The position numbers and the translations under genes were made by a program. 38,654 bases of DNA from Burkholderiaceae bacterium (GTDB taxonomy: Bacteria; Pseudomonadota; Gammaproteobacteria; Burkholderiales; Burkholderiaceae_C), in contig JAIRVR010000077.1 of the NCBI GenBank assembly GCA_031253795.1, positions 1 through 38,654 on the forward strand, in the 5' to 3' direction. The notes beneath the pieces are model-generated. The model had not been told where the DNA came from, did no database searches, and was given only the letters and a program-made list of their open reading frames with translations. How positions within the stretch are numbered: the stretch's first letter is position 1; each line of letters starts with the position of its first letter. Below, piece after piece: positions 1 through 8,899 of the stretch.

Positions 1-893
1 CCCGACAGGGCGTTGAGGCCGTTGGTCAGCGCCTTGGCGAAGACCAGCACGTCGGGCTTGACGCCGAAGTTCTCCACCGACCACAGCGTGCCGGTGCGCC
101 AGAAGCCCATCTGGATTTCGTCGACCACCATCAGGATGCCGTGGTCGTCCAGCACCTTCTTGAGGCCCTTGAAGAAATTGGGCGGGGGCACGACATAGCC
201 GCCCGTGCCCTGGATGGGCTCGACATAGAAGGCCGCGTACTCGCACTGGTTGGTCTTGGGGTCCCAGATGGCGTGGTATTCGTTCTCGAACTTGCGCGCG
301 AACTCCCGCACGATGGAGTCCGAATACTCCTCGGCCGTCATGCCCTTGGGGCGGCGGAAGGGGTAGGGGAAGGGAATGAACTGGGCGCGGTCGCCGAAGT
401 GGCCGTAGCGACGGCGATAGCGGTAGCTGGAGGTGATGCTGGAGGCGCCCAGCGTGCGGCCGTGGTAGCCGCCCTCGAAGGCGAACATCAGGCTCTTGCC
501 GTTGCTGGCGTTGCGCACCACCTTGAGCGAGTCCTCGATGGCCTGGGCGCCGCCCACGTTGAAGTGCACGCGGCCTGCGTGGCCCCACTTGCGCTCGGCG
601 TCCTGGGCGATGAACTTGGCCAGTTCGATCTTGGTCGGGTGCAGGTACTGGCTGGCGACCTGGGGCAGGGTCTGCAGCTGCTCGATCATCTTCTGCTCGA
701 GGCGCTTGTTCTTGTAGCCGAAGTTCACGGCCGAGTACCACATCTGCAGGTCGAGGTACGGCGTGCCGGCCTCGTCATACATGTAGCTGCCTTCGCAGCC
801 CGAGAAGATCTTGGGGGGATTGACGTAGTGGACGGTGTCCCCGAACGAGCAGTACTTGGCTTCGTCGGCCAGAAGTTGGGCGTTATTGATCAC
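1..893 (-). CDS. Class III (PLP-dependent) aminotransferase, 3' end outside window
   Basis: The minus strand is open from a GTG at 893 to the window edge, giving about 297 residues that lack the C-terminus. The protein starts VINNAQLLADEAKYCSFGD and carries the class III aminotransferase signature. This includes a VDEIQMGFWRTG segment (PLP-contacting Asp) and DVLVFAKALTNG near residues 281-290, where K287 should be the Schiff-base lysine. A GGAG ribosome-binding site lies nine bases before the GTG, which supports that start; no ATG is available close upstream in frame. Family members transfer an amino group from omega-amino acids, diamines or similar donors to a 2-oxo acid in the cytoplasm. 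The exact substrate cannot be read here. It is downstream of, and on the same strand as, the small exported protein at 1004-1396. The class call is firm; the specificity is unknown. Confidence 0.88.
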   Translation of the reverse strand, partial: MINNAQLLADEAKYCSFGDTVHYVNPPKIFSGCEGSYMYDEAGTPYLDLQMWYSAVNFGYKNKRLEQKMIEQLQTLPQVASQYLHPTKIELAKFIAQDAERKWGHAGRVHFNVGGAQAIEDSLKVVRNASNGKSLMFAFEGGYHGRTLGASSITSSYRYRRRYGHFGDRAQFIPFPYPFRRPKGMTAEEYSDSIVREFARKFENEYHAIWDPKTNQCEYAAFYVEPIQGTGGYVVPPPNFFKGLKKVLDDHGILMVVDEIQMGFWRTGTLWSVENFGVKPDVLVFAKALTNGLNALS

Positions 894-1003
894 AGCAAAG
901 GGCTCCGGATATTCAGCCGCTGCAGTGTGCGGCGGCAATCTTGCCGGGCTGTCGAGCCTTTGTGTGCGATTTGTGGAGGGGCGGGCCCGTCCCCGCCGGT
1001 GGC

Positions 1004-1396
1004 TCAGCGCAGCTGGCTGCCGCTGGCCATCCACTGGCCGCCAGGCTGCTGGCAGAACCAGAAGCGCCAGTCCTCGGACACGGACAGCTGGCGCACCTGG
1101 GCCGCCAGCAGGCGGCAGCGGCCGGCCTTGTCCGTCTGCGTGGTCTGCTGCGGCATGAGCGTGACCTGCACGGGCTGGTGGCCACGGCCCGGGCTGCTGG
1201 TCCATTGGGTGCTGGCGCCGTCGGCGCTGTCGTTCAGGGCCTGGCCCACGGCGGCGCGGAAGGCGGGCAGGTCCCTGGCCGGGATGCGGGCGACGATGGT
1301 CTGGTTGAGAAAGGACACGGGCGCTGCCTGGGCCGACAGCGGGGCCAGGCAGGTGGTGGCGGCAAAGGTGGCGATGGCGGTCACGAAAGACTTCAT
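1004..1396 (-). CDS. Small exported protein resembling the 17-kDa surface-antigen domain
   Basis: This 130-residue protein has a clear Sec signal peptide (MKSFVTAIATF..., Ala-rich core, probable cleavage after AQA near residue 24). The mature part has a pattern like the C-terminal domain of Rickettsia-type 17-kDa surface antigens: a 'LND..DGASTQWTS' segment, then 'GRCRLLAAQVR', then 'WRFWFCQQPGGQW'. Two mature cysteines could form a disulfide. AGGAG lies just before the ATG. It is transcribed away from the iron-uptake operon, and the Fur box at 1521-1539 is about 125 bp upstream of its start, so shared regulation is possible but unproven. The family assignment rests on pattern memory only. 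The function is unknown; an envelope location is likely. Confidence 0.6.
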   Translation of the reverse strand: MKSFVTAIATFAATTCLAPLSAQAAPVSFLNQTIVARIPARDLPAFRAAVGQALNDSADGASTQWTSSPGRGHQPVQVTLMPQQTTQTDKAGRCRLLAAQVRQLSVSEDWRFWFCQQPGGQWMASGSQLR

Positions 1397-1520
1397 GGTC
1401 AGCTCCTGCGTTGCGGTGTCTGGATGCGATCCATGTTATCCCAGGCCGCCGAAGGCCCGGCCGCGTTTCGGCTGGAGGCGGTGCTGCGCCAGATGTGTCA
1501 GAAATGATACAGGTTAGCAA

Positions 1521-1539
1521 TCAAATGATAATCATTATC
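1521..1539. promoter_or_regulatory. Fur box upstream of the TonB receptor operon
   Basis: The 19-bp site ends with AATGATAATCATTATC and matches 16 of 19 positions of the classical Fur consensus (GATAATGATAATCATTATC). The core TGATAATCATTATCA at 1526-1540 is an almost perfect palindrome. This AT-rich stretch stands out in very GC-rich DNA. It lies about 130 bp before the receptor ATG at 1668, so iron-repressed transcription of the receptor operon is the direct inference. Confidence 0.88.
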
Positions 1540-1667
1540 AATTGATGGGACAATGGCGCAAAGCCAGCAGAAAAAATCATCGGCAGATCGGAGCATGTGC
1601 CCTGGGGCACATGTCTTGCGCGGACAGGTGGAGAGCTAGCCAGCAATCCTCCTTTTCGAGCAACACC

Positions 1668-4058
1668 ATGGCGCCGTCCTCGCATTCCCATCCGCAATCC
1701 CTTTTCCACGGCACACGCCCCGCCTGGCGCCGCAGCCTGCTGGCCACGGCCGCCCAGGCCGCCCTGATCGGCCTGGCCTCGACCGGCGCCTGGGCCCAGG
1801 CCGCCACCGAGGCCGACACAGCCCTGCAAATGGCCCAGGCGCCTGTCAAGCTGCTTCCCCAGGTCGATGTGACCGACGTGGCCGACACCTCCCAGCGCAC
1901 GCCCGGCGCCTCCACCACGGTCAGCGGCCCGGCGCTGGAGCAGGCCGGCAGCATGGCCGACATCGTGCGCTACCAGCCCCTGGTCTCGGCCCCGGGAACG
2001 GCCTCGGGTGCCAGCCGCAATCGCAGCAGCTTCGACCGCTCGGGCACCACGGGCTACAACATCCGCGGCATCGAGGGCAACCGCGTGGGCATGGATGTGG
2101 ACGGCGTCGAACTGCCGGATGCCACGACGCGCCCCTATGTGAGCCGTGCGGGTGCCAACACCTTCGGCGTGGGCCGCGACTTCATCGATCCTGAAATGTT
2201 CTCGGGCGTGGACATCCAGTCCGGCACCACCACGGCGCGGCGCGCGGCGGGCGGCATCGGCGGCTCGGTGGGCTTTCGCACCAAGTCCGCCGAGGACTAT
2301 CTGATCGGCGGCAAAACCTCCTACCTGGGCGGCAAGATCGGCCATGACACGGCCGACCGTTCCTGGAACGAAAGCTTCACGGCCGCCGGCCGCGCGGGCG
2401 ACCTCGACGGCCTGATCGCCTTCTCGCGCCGCGACGGCCACGAGACGCGCAACAACAGCGCCACGGTCAACAGCTATCCCGACGACTGGAACTCCAACGC
2501 CCTGCTGCTCAAGGGCGGCCTGCGCATCGATCCGACCCAGCGCCTGGTGCTGTCGGCCGACCTGTATCGCCGCAAGAACGATACCTCCTTCCACGGCTGG
2601 GACACGACCAACACCAGCATCACAGAACGCTCGCACCAGATCAGCGACACCAGCCGCAACACCCTGCAGCTGCAGCACCTGTGGACGCCGGTCGGTGCCT
2701 GGGTGGACCAGCTGGACACGCGGCTGTTCTTCCAGACCACGGACACGCGCGACGTGACCGACACCACCACCCTGGCCTCGGGTGCCCAGGTGCGCAACAT
2801 CTCGGAAAACGAAACCCGCACCTGGGGCTTTTCCAGCACGGGCGACAAGCGCTTCGACAACCACCGCCTGAGCTTTGGCGTCAACGCCTCGGTCCAGGAC
2901 ACGGAGCGTCCCTGGAGCGTGTCCGGCTACATGAAGCCCCAGCCCGACACCACCACCCACCGCTACGGCGCCTTCCTGCAGGACGAGATCAGCTGGCAGG
3001 CCGGCGGCCGTCGCCTGGCACTGATACCCGCGCTGCGCGTGGACCGCGTGGAGATCAAGCCGCGCAACCTGGACAACTTCGTCTCTGGCGTGCTCACGGC
3101 CGCCGATGTGGACAAGCTCTACGGCGGCACGCGCGCCAACACCATCCTGAGCCCCAGCCTGGCCCTGGTCTATGACCTCACGCCCCGCTTCAGCGCCTAT
3201 GCCCAGTTCAAGCGCAGCGGCCGTGCACCCTCGGCCGGCGAGATCTTCGGCTCCTGGAACATGGCCAGCAACTACGCCACGGGCAACCAGTACGCGCTGA
3301 TCGGCAACCCCGGCCTCAAGGAAGAGACCAGCAACGCCTTCGACTTCGGCCTCAAGGGCTCACCCACGCCGGGCGTGACCTTCAACAGCTCGGTCTTCTA
3401 CACCAAGTATTCGGACTTCATCGCCTACACGCGCTACACCCGTGCCAGCCGTCCCGACCTGTTCGTGAACGTGCCGGCCCACATCGGCACCATCTACCAG
3501 GCCGAGAATCGCGACAGCGCCAGGATCTTCGGCTTCGAAGCCAGCGCGCGCCTGGACCATGGCCAGTGGATGCCGGCCGTCAAGGGCCTGTACACCACCT
3601 GGGCCCTGGGCATCAGCCGCGGCACCTCCAAGTCCTACTACGCGGGCGACAAGGATGTGCCGCTGGACAGCGTGCTGCCGCGCAAGGCCATCGTCGGCGT
3701 GGGCTATGACGCGCCCGGTCGCCAGTGGGGCCTGAACATGACGGGCACCTTCGTGGCCGGCAAGCAGGCGGTGGCCACCAACCGCGACAGTTACCAGAAC
3801 GCCGGTCCGGCCCTGGGCGATGCCACCACCGCGCTGTTCCGCGTTCCCGGCTACGCCATCTTCGACCTGGCCGCCTACTGGCAGGTCGGCAAGAACGTCC
3901 GCCTGAACGCCGGCATCTACAACCTGGGCGACAAGCGCTACTGGGATTACGCCAGCACGCGCAACCTGCAGCCCGATGTGGCGCGCGACCGCCGCGACAT
4001 CGAACTGCTGAGCAGCCCGGGTCGCACCTTCGCGGTGTCCATGAACGTCGCGTTCTGA
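1668..4058 (+). CDS. TonB-dependent heme/hemoglobin-type outer-membrane receptor
   Basis: A 796-residue outer-membrane receptor. I chose the ATG at 1668 because it directly begins a signal peptide (Arg-rich start, hydrophobic core, GAWA-Q cleavage near residue 44). The frame stays open upstream to 1542, but that stretch overlaps the Fur region. The plug domain shows GYNIRGIEGNRV, DVDGVELPD, a GTTTARRAAGGIGGSVGF strand and an FRTKSAEDYL motif. These are typical of hemin/hemoglobin receptors of the HmuR/HasR type. In the barrel, RAPSAGEIF (from residue 519) and NPGLKEETS (from residue 547) correspond to the FRAP and NPNL boxes of heme receptors. There is no N-terminal FecA-like signalling domain. 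The substrate call (heme or a heme protein) is by family; another iron chelate is possible. The two downstream genes are probably co-transcribed. Confidence 0.88.
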   Translation: MAPSSHSHPQSLFHGTRPAWRRSLLATAAQAALIGLASTGAWAQAATEADTALQMAQAPVKLLPQVDVTDVADTSQRTPGASTTVSGPALEQAGSMADIVRYQPLVSAPGTASGASRNRSSFDRSGTTGYNIRGIEGNRVGMDVDGVELPDATTRPYVSRAGANTFGVGRDFIDPEMFSGVDIQSGTTTARRAAGGIGGSVGFRTKSAEDYLIGGKTSYLGGKIGHDTADRSWNESFTAAGRAGDLDGLIAFSRRDGHETRNNSATVNSYPDDWNSNALLLKGGLRIDPTQRLVLSADLYRRKNDTSFHGWDTTNTSITERSHQISDTSRNTLQLQHLWTPVGAWVDQLDTRLFFQTTDTRDVTDTTTLASGAQVRNISENETRTWGFSSTGDKRFDNHRLSFGVNASVQDTERPWSVSGYMKPQPDTTTHRYGAFLQDEISWQAGGRRLALIPALRVDRVEIKPRNLDNFVSGVLTAADVDKLYGGTRANTILSPSLALVYDLTPRFSAYAQFKRSGRAPSAGEIFGSWNMASNYATGNQYALIGNPGLKEETSNAFDFGLKGSPTPGVTFNSSVFYTKYSDFIAYTRYTRASRPDLFVNVPAHIGTIYQAENRDSARIFGFEASARLDHGQWMPAVKGLYTTWALGISRGTSKSYYAGDKDVPLDSVLPRKAIVGVGYDAPGRQWGLNMTGTFVAGKQAVATNRDSYQNAGPALGDATTALFRVPGYAIFDLAAYWQVGKNVRLNAGIYNLGDKRYWDYASTRNLQPDVARDRRDIELLSSPGRTFAVSMNVAF

Positions 4059-4082
4059 GGATCTTTCCTCCATGCCATCGAA

Positions 4083-4114
4083 CCTGCGCCGTCAGCCTGT
4101 CCGGGCGGCGCAGG
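4083..4114 (+). other. GC-rich hairpin between the receptor and the EF-hand gene
   Basis: CCTGCGCC (4083-4090) can pair with GGCGCAGG (4107-4114) across a 16-base loop, 25 bases after the receptor stop. No U-run follows, so it is not a convincing terminator. It could be an mRNA-processing or partial attenuation element that lowers expression of the downstream genes relative to the receptor. The rest of 4059-4236 shows no gene. Confidence 0.3.
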
Positions 4115-4236
4115 CCTTGTGCCTTCCCCGAGTTTCTCCAGGGACTGGCCGGCCTTTTCGCAGCGGCGAGGCTGGTCGGCAAGCCACCACCACCATCGCA
4201 GCCGCCGCTGTGTCCATCCCCTTCAGGAGTCGTTTC

Positions 4237-4725
4237 ATGATCGAGTATTCCCCGTCCCTGCGCATGCTGGCCGCCACCGGCCTGGCCGCCCTGCTGGCCG
4301 CCTGCGCATCGCCCGCCACGCCGTCGGCCAGCGGACCGGCCCAGCCTGCCGGCGGCCACGGCCAGGCCGCCTTCATGGGCAGCTATGACGCCAACCGCGA
4401 CGGCGTGGTCACGCGCGAAGAGTACGACACGGTGCGCAAGCAGCGCTTCCTGGCCGGTGACACCAACGGCGACGGCTGGCTCAGCGAAAAGGAGTATGTG
4501 GACGAGTTCGAGGCCCGCCTCAAGCAGCAGTACGCGGGACGCCAGCCCGACGAGCGCTATGCCCAGTCCATGAAGCAGGCCCATGTGCGCTTCGGCATCG
4601 TGAACCGCAGCCGTGACGGCCGCTACACCGTCGAGGAAGACATGGCCATCGCCGACCGCAGCTTCAGGGAAGCCGATGTCAACGGCGATGGCGTCGTGGA
4701 CAACAACGACGTCAAGAAGCCCTGA
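4237..4725 (+). CDS. EF-hand repeat lipoprotein
   Basis: 162 residues starting at the ATG at 4237, which has AGGAG eight bases upstream; earlier in-frame ATGs lack a signal sequence. A lipoprotein signal peptide ends in the lipobox LLAAC (C23). The mature protein has canonical calcium-binding EF-hand loops at residues 51-62 (DANRDGVVTREE), 75-86 (DTNGDGWLSEKE) and 147-158 (DVNGDGVVDNND). A fourth, degenerate loop at 123-134 starts with Asn. The arrangement is therefore two pairs of EF-hands on a membrane-anchored, probably periplasm-facing protein. It lies between a Fur-controlled TonB receptor and a DUF4198 gene. The family binds Ca2+; a role in sensing or stabilising part of the uptake system is inference. 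Confidence 0.82.
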   Translation: MIEYSPSLRMLAATGLAALLAACASPATPSASGPAQPAGGHGQAAFMGSYDANRDGVVTREEYDTVRKQRFLAGDTNGDGWLSEKEYVDEFEARLKQQYAGRQPDERYAQSMKQAHVRFGIVNRSRDGRYTVEEDMAIADRSFREADVNGDGVVDNNDVKKP

Positions 4726-4731
4726 GCGCAC

Positions 4732-5538
4732 ATGGCCATGACCAAGCCCTTTGCCGCCCTGTGGCTGCCGCTGCTGTCGGCCTTTTGCCTCGGTGCCCAG
4801 GCGCACACGCCCTATCTGCTGCCTGTGAGCTTCGAGGCCCAGCCCAAGGCCGTCATCAGCGTGGACGCCAGCTTCGCCGACAAGTTCTTCATCCCCGAGG
4901 TGGCCTTTGGCGAGACGCAGTTCACGCTGACCGCGCCCGATGGCTCGGTGACGCCCCTGTCCGACGTGCGCCAGTTCAAGACCCGTACTGTGGCCGAGCA
5001 CAGGCTGCCCGATGAAAAGGGCACGTACCGCATCAGCACCGGTCCACGCCTGGGCGCCATCTTCCGCTCCTGGGAGCGCAACGGCAAGGTCGAGACGGCA
5101 CGGGACCCCGGCACACCCACGCCGGCCGATGCCAGGCTGCTGAGCCACTACCAGTCGCTGTCGGTCTCCGAGACCTACGTCACGGTGGGCAAGCCCAGCC
5201 AGACCGCGCTGGCACCCACGGGCAAGGGCCTGGAAATCGTTCCCCTCACCCACCCCAGCGATCTGTTTGCGGGCGAGAAGTTCGAGTTCAGCGTGCAGTA
5301 CGAGGGCAAGCCCGTGGCCAACCACAAGGTGGAAATCTTCCGCTCCGCCATGGACCTGGCCAGCCAGCACAGCGTGGATGCGCTGACCACGGATGCCCAG
5401 GGCCGCATCTCCTATGCGCTGCCCCGGTCCGGCGTCTACCTGGCCCTGGTGCGCCTGCGCGCCGACGCCCCGGCAGGCGCCGCCGCGCCCCAGTACGGCA
5501 ACAACTACACGCTGACCTTCAGGGTGCTGGCGCAATAG
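4732..5538 (+). CDS. Exported DUF4198 domain protein
   Basis: 268 residues with a signal peptide ending GAQA-HTPYLLP, so the mature protein begins with a histidine. The HTPYLLP start, the DKFFIPEVAFG segment, a central beta-rich region and the C-terminal YALPRSGVYLALVR strand match the DUF4198 family (COG5266). Members are periplasmic, often lie in iron, nickel or cobalt uptake clusters, and frequently start with a metal-binding-type His. The gene begins six bases after the stop of the EF-hand gene, so it belongs to the same operon. ATG codons at 4732 and 4738 are both possible starts, and neither has a strong Shine-Dalgarno. A role as a periplasmic metal or heme accessory protein is inferred from family and context only. 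Confidence 0.8.
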   Translation: MAMTKPFAALWLPLLSAFCLGAQAHTPYLLPVSFEAQPKAVISVDASFADKFFIPEVAFGETQFTLTAPDGSVTPLSDVRQFKTRTVAEHRLPDEKGTYRISTGPRLGAIFRSWERNGKVETARDPGTPTPADARLLSHYQSLSVSETYVTVGKPSQTALAPTGKGLEIVPLTHPSDLFAGEKFEFSVQYEGKPVANHKVEIFRSAMDLASQHSVDALTTDAQGRISYALPRSGVYLALVRLRADAPAGAAAPQYGNNYTLTFRVLAQ

Positions 5539-5556
5539 GCCGCGGCCGCTTGCGCA

Positions 5557-5590
5557 AAAAAGGCCTGCTCCGAAGGGGGCAGGCCTTTTT
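5557..5590. terminator. Bidirectional rho-independent terminator
   Basis: AAAAAGGCCTGC (5557-5568) is perfectly complementary to GCAGGCCTTTTT (5579-5590), with a 10-base loop. The A-run and T-run make it work on both strands. It sits 18 bases after the DUF4198 stop and 31 bases before the recQ stop, so it serves both convergent units. Confidence 0.92.
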
Positions 5591-5621
5591 CCATCCATGC
5601 GCAACCGGCGGGTGCATGGCC

Positions 5622-7544
5622 TCAGCCCGTGGCCACCACCCGCAGCACCTCGGCACCATAGGCGTCGAGCTTCTTGGCACCCATGCCATTGATGCCCTGC
5701 AGCTCGTCCAGGGTGCGTGGATTGCGCTCGGCGATGGCGGCCAGGGTGGCGTCATGGAAGATCACATAGGCCGGCAGATTGTGCTCGCGCGCCACTTCGG
5801 CGCGCCAGGCCTTGAGGTTGATGAACCGCACCTGGGCATCGGGCCCCAGGCTGGCGGCTGCCGCATTGGGCTGGGTGGAGCGCTTGGAGCTGCGCGTGCG
5901 CGACGCGGCCACGGCCTCGCGCAGCTGCACCTGGGTTTCGCCACGCAGCACGGCGCGCGAGCCGTCGGTCAGGCTCAGCGTGTCGAAGCTGTAGCCGCTG
6001 TTCTCGCTGGTGATCTTGTGCAGGCCCAGGGCGCCCGTGGCCAGCAGCTGGCGCATCACGCCGCGCAGCTGGGGCTCGCTGTATTCCTTGCCGATGCCGA
6101 AGGTGGAGACCTTGTCGTGGCCGTACTGCTGCACCTTTTCCGTGTCCTTGCCGCGCAGCACATCCATGATGTGGCCCGCGCCAAAGGTCAGCTGGCTGGC
6201 CTCGTGCACGCGGTAGATGGTGGACAGCAGCTTGCGCGCGGCATCCGTGCCATCCCACAGGGCCGGCGGCTCCAGGCAGTTGTCGCAGTTGCCGCAGGTG
6301 CTGCGGGCCACGCGCTGCAGGGGCCGGCCCTCGCCGTCGTCCTCGCCGGGCGCCCCCAGGCCATACTGCTCGCCGAAATAGGCCAGCAGGCGCACGCGCC
6401 GGCAGTCCGTGGCCTCGGCCAGGGTCAGCAGCGCGTCCAGCTTGCCGCGCATGACCTGCTTGAAGCCGTCCTCGGCGGGGCTTTCGTCGATCATGCGGCG
6501 CTGGTTGACCACGTCCGACAGCCCGTAGGCCATCCAGGCATCGGCCGGCAGGCCGTCGCGGCCCGCGCGCCCGGTCTCCTGGTAGTAGCCCTCGATGTTC
6601 TTGGGCATGTCCACATGGGCCACGAAGCGCACGTCGGGCTTGTTGATGCCCATGCCGAAGGCGATGGTGGCCACCATGACGATGCCATCCTCGCGCAGGA
6701 AGCGGTCCTGGTGCAGCTGGCGCGTCTCGGCCGGCAGGCCCGCGTGGTAGGGCAGGGCGGGCACGCCGGCCTGGCTCAGCGTCTGGGCCAGTTCTTCCAC
6801 GCGCTTGCGCGACTGGCAGTAGACGACGCCGGCCTCGCCTTCGTGCTCCCGCTCGATGAAGCGCAGCAACTGGTTGCCCACGTCCTTTTTCTCGGCGATG
6901 CGATAGCGGATGTTGGGGCGGTCGAAGCTGCTGATGAAGTGCCGCGCGCCTTCGAGCTGCAGCCTCTCGACGATGTCGGCGCGCGTGAGCGCATCGGCGG
7001 TGGCCGTGAGCGCGATGCGCGGCACGCCCGCATAGCGCTCGTGCAGGACGGTGAGGGCGCGGTACTCGGGGCGGAAGTCGTGGCCCCACTGGCTGACGCA
7101 ATGCGCTTCGTCGATGGCGAAGAGCGACAGCTTGCCCTGGGCATGCAGATCGTCGAGCAGGCCCAGGAAGCGCGGCGTGTTCAGGCGCTCGGGTGCGGCG
7201 TACAGCAGGGTGATCTCCCCGCCCTGCAGCCGCCACTCGACTTCCTGGGTCTCGTCGTAGGACAGAGTGGAATTCAGGTAGGCCGCGCTGACGCCGGCTT
7301 CGTGCAGGGCCCCGACCTGGTCGTGCATCAGGGCGATCAGCGGCGACACCACCAGGGTCACGCCATGGCCCGCCTGCTGGCGCACGATGGCGGGCACCTG
7401 GTAGCACAGGCTCTTGCCGCCGCCCGTGGGCATGAGCACCAGGGCGTCGCCGCCGGCGACCACATGCGAGACGATGGCCTCCTGCGGGCCGCGGAATTGC
7501 TCGTAGCCGAACACGGCTTGCAGGACGGAATGCGCGGCGGACAC
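5622..7544 (-). CDS. recQ: ATP-dependent DNA helicase RecQ
   Basis: 640 residues from a GTG at 7544. Longer in-frame starts reach 7742 but would overlap the next gene and add non-conserved, low-complexity residues. The order is classical: motif I MPTGGGKS (K44), motif II DEAH followed by [13 protein letters not shown] (the RecQ aromatic-rich loop), motif [16 protein letters not shown], and motif [14 protein letters not shown]. Next come a zinc-binding RQC region with cysteines in DCRRVRLL and CGNCDNC, a winged helix (HIMDVLRGK), and a C-terminal HRDC domain ([20 protein letters not shown]). It unwinds DNA 3'-5' in recombination, repair and fork restart. GAGAG lies just before the GTG. It is convergent with the iron operon. 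Confidence 0.95.
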   Translation of the reverse strand: MSAAHSVLQAVFGYEQFRGPQEAIVSHVVAGGDALVLMPTGGGKSLCYQVPAIVRQQAGHGVTLVVSPLIALMHDQVGALHEAGVSAAYLNSTLSYDETQEVEWRLQGGEITLLYAAPERLNTPRFLGLLDDLHAQGKLSLFAIDEAHCVSQWGHDFRPEYRALTVLHERYAGVPRIALTATADALTRADIVERLQLEGARHFISSFDRPNIRYRIAEKKDVGNQLLRFIEREHEGEAGVVYCQSRKRVEELAQTLSQAGVPALPYHAGLPAETRQLHQDRFLREDGIVMVATIAFGMGINKPDVRFVAHVDMPKNIEGYYQETGRAGRDGLPADAWMAYGLSDVVNQRRMIDESPAEDGFKQVMRGKLDALLTLAEATDCRRVRLLAYFGEQYGLGAPGEDDGEGRPLQRVARSTCGNCDNCLEPPALWDGTDAARKLLSTIYRVHEASQLTFGAGHIMDVLRGKDTEKVQQYGHDKVSTFGIGKEYSEPQLRGVMRQLLATGALGLHKITSENSGYSFDTLSLTDGSRAVLRGETQVQLREAVAASRTRSSKRSTQPNAAAASLGPDAQVRFINLKAWRAEVAREHNLPAYVIFHDATLAAIAERNPRTLDELQGINGMGAKKLDAYGAEVLRVVATG

Positions 7545-7738
7545 GAAGGCTCTCGGAAAAATGCGGCAGGCGCCAGGGGTGGACGGGGAGCGGGGGCTTC
7601 CCGCACAAAAGAGACAGCGGCCACCAGGGCCGCGACAGCCGCCATTGTGCGCCCCCCGGCAAGGTCCGTGGAAGACCTGGGGTATGGATGGCCGCGCGGC
7701 CGGGCTTGGCCGCTGCCGCCAGGCCACTGCGCGCGGGG

Positions 7739-8890
7739 TCACGCCCCGGCCAGCACCCCGCGCGCGATGATGCCGCGCTGCACCTCGGACGAGCCTTCGT
7801 AGATGCGCAGAATGCGCGCATCGCGCACATGGCGTTCCAGCGGCATTTCACGGGTATAGCCATAGCCGCCATGGATCTGCAGGGCCTCGTCGGTGACGAA
7901 GGCCACCATTTCCGAGGCATGGAGCTTGGCCATGGCCGATTGCTGGGTGAAGGGCTGGCCGGCCTGGCGCAGGGCCAGGGCCTGCAGGGTCAGGCCCCAG
8001 GAAGCCTCCAGCCGCAGCTTCATGTCGGCCAGCTTCCACTGTATGCCCTGCCGGGTGGCCAGGGGCTCGCCGCCCACCAGGCGCTGCCGGGCCCATTGGG
8101 TGGCGGCGGCCAGGGCGGCCTCGGCCAGGCCCAGCGAGGTGGCGGCCACATCCAGGCGGCTGTTGTCCAGCACCTTCATGGCGGTCCTGAAGCCCGTGCC
8201 CTCGTCGCCCAGCCGGTGGCTGGCCGGCACGCGCACATTCTCCAGCGCCACCTCGAAGGCGTGGCCACCGCGTATGCCCATGAGCTTTTCGGGCGGCGAT
8301 ACCTGGATGCCCGGCAGGTCGCGCGGCACGACGAAGGCGCTGACGCCGCGCGCGCCGGCCTGCGGGTCGGTCTTGGCGAAGACCACCATGAAGCGGGCCT
8401 CGGCCGCGTTGGAGATGAAATGCTTGACCCCGGTGATCGCATAGCCGTCGCCTTCGCGCACGGCGCGGGTGCGCATGTCGGCCGGATGGGAGCCGCCGCG
8501 CGGTTCAGTCAGCGCGAAGGCCGCCAGCCATTCGCCGCTGGCGCAGCGCGGCAGCCACTGCTGGCGCTGGCCGTCATCGCCGCCCAGGAGCACGGCGTCC
8601 GTGCCCAGGTAGTGGGCGCCGATCATGGACGAGGTGGCCGCGCAGGCGCGCGATATGGCCACCAGGGACAGCAGCATGGCCGTGGGCGTGACGCCGGGAC
8701 CGCCCCAGCGCTCGGGCAGGTTCATGCCCATGACACCCAGGCCGGCCAGGCCGGGTACATGGCAGGTGGCCGACAGGGCCTGCTCGTCCATCTGGTGGGC
8801 CATGGGAGCCAGGCTGTCGTCGGCGAAGCGGGCCACGGCGTCGGCAATGGCCTGGTCTTCCGCGGTGGTGCCAAGTCGGAGAAAAGTCAT
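7739..8890 (-). CDS. Acyl-CoA dehydrogenase
   Basis: A 383-residue FAD flavoprotein of the acyl-CoA dehydrogenase fold. Visible motifs are [13 protein letters not shown] (flavin and substrate contacts), [13 protein letters not shown], the C-terminal [24 protein letters not shown] segment, and [11 protein letters not shown]365 in the last motif is the catalytic base position of the medium/short-chain type enzymes. It oxidises an acyl-CoA to the 2,3-enoyl-CoA and passes electrons to ETF. It starts nine bases after the CoA-transferase stop, so the two form one operon, and they are divergent from a LysR regulator. The context suggests activation of an organic acid by CoA transfer followed by desaturation. 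The substrate chain is not readable. The divergence from the gene-length norm is nil. Confidence 0.9.
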   Translation of the reverse strand: MTFLRLGTTAEDQAIADAVARFADDSLAPMAHQMDEQALSATCHVPGLAGLGVMGMNLPERWGGPGVTPTAMLLSLVAISRACAATSSMIGAHYLGTDAVLLGGDDGQRQQWLPRCASGEWLAAFALTEPRGGSHPADMRTRAVREGDGYAITGVKHFISNAAEARFMVVFAKTDPQAGARGVSAFVVPRDLPGIQVSPPEKLMGIRGGHAFEVALENVRVPASHRLGDEGTGFRTAMKVLDNSRLDVAATSLGLAEAALAAATQWARQRLVGGEPLATRQGIQWKLADMKLRLEASWGLTLQALALRQAGQPFTQQSAMAKLHASEMVAFVTDEALQIHGGYGYTREMPLERHVRDARILRIYEGSSEVQRGIIARGVLAGA

Positions 8891-8899
8891 GGGAAGGCC

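Noticed and set aside
141..1517. A 458-residue plus-strand open frame
   Set aside because: It is antisense to the class III aminotransferase and the small exported protein, both of which have motifs and ribosome-binding sites.
7696..7713. GCGGCC-GGGCTT-GGCCGC hairpin after the acyl-CoA dehydrogenase stop
   Set aside because: It has no U-run on either side, and such short GC stems are expected by chance here; not supported as a terminator.
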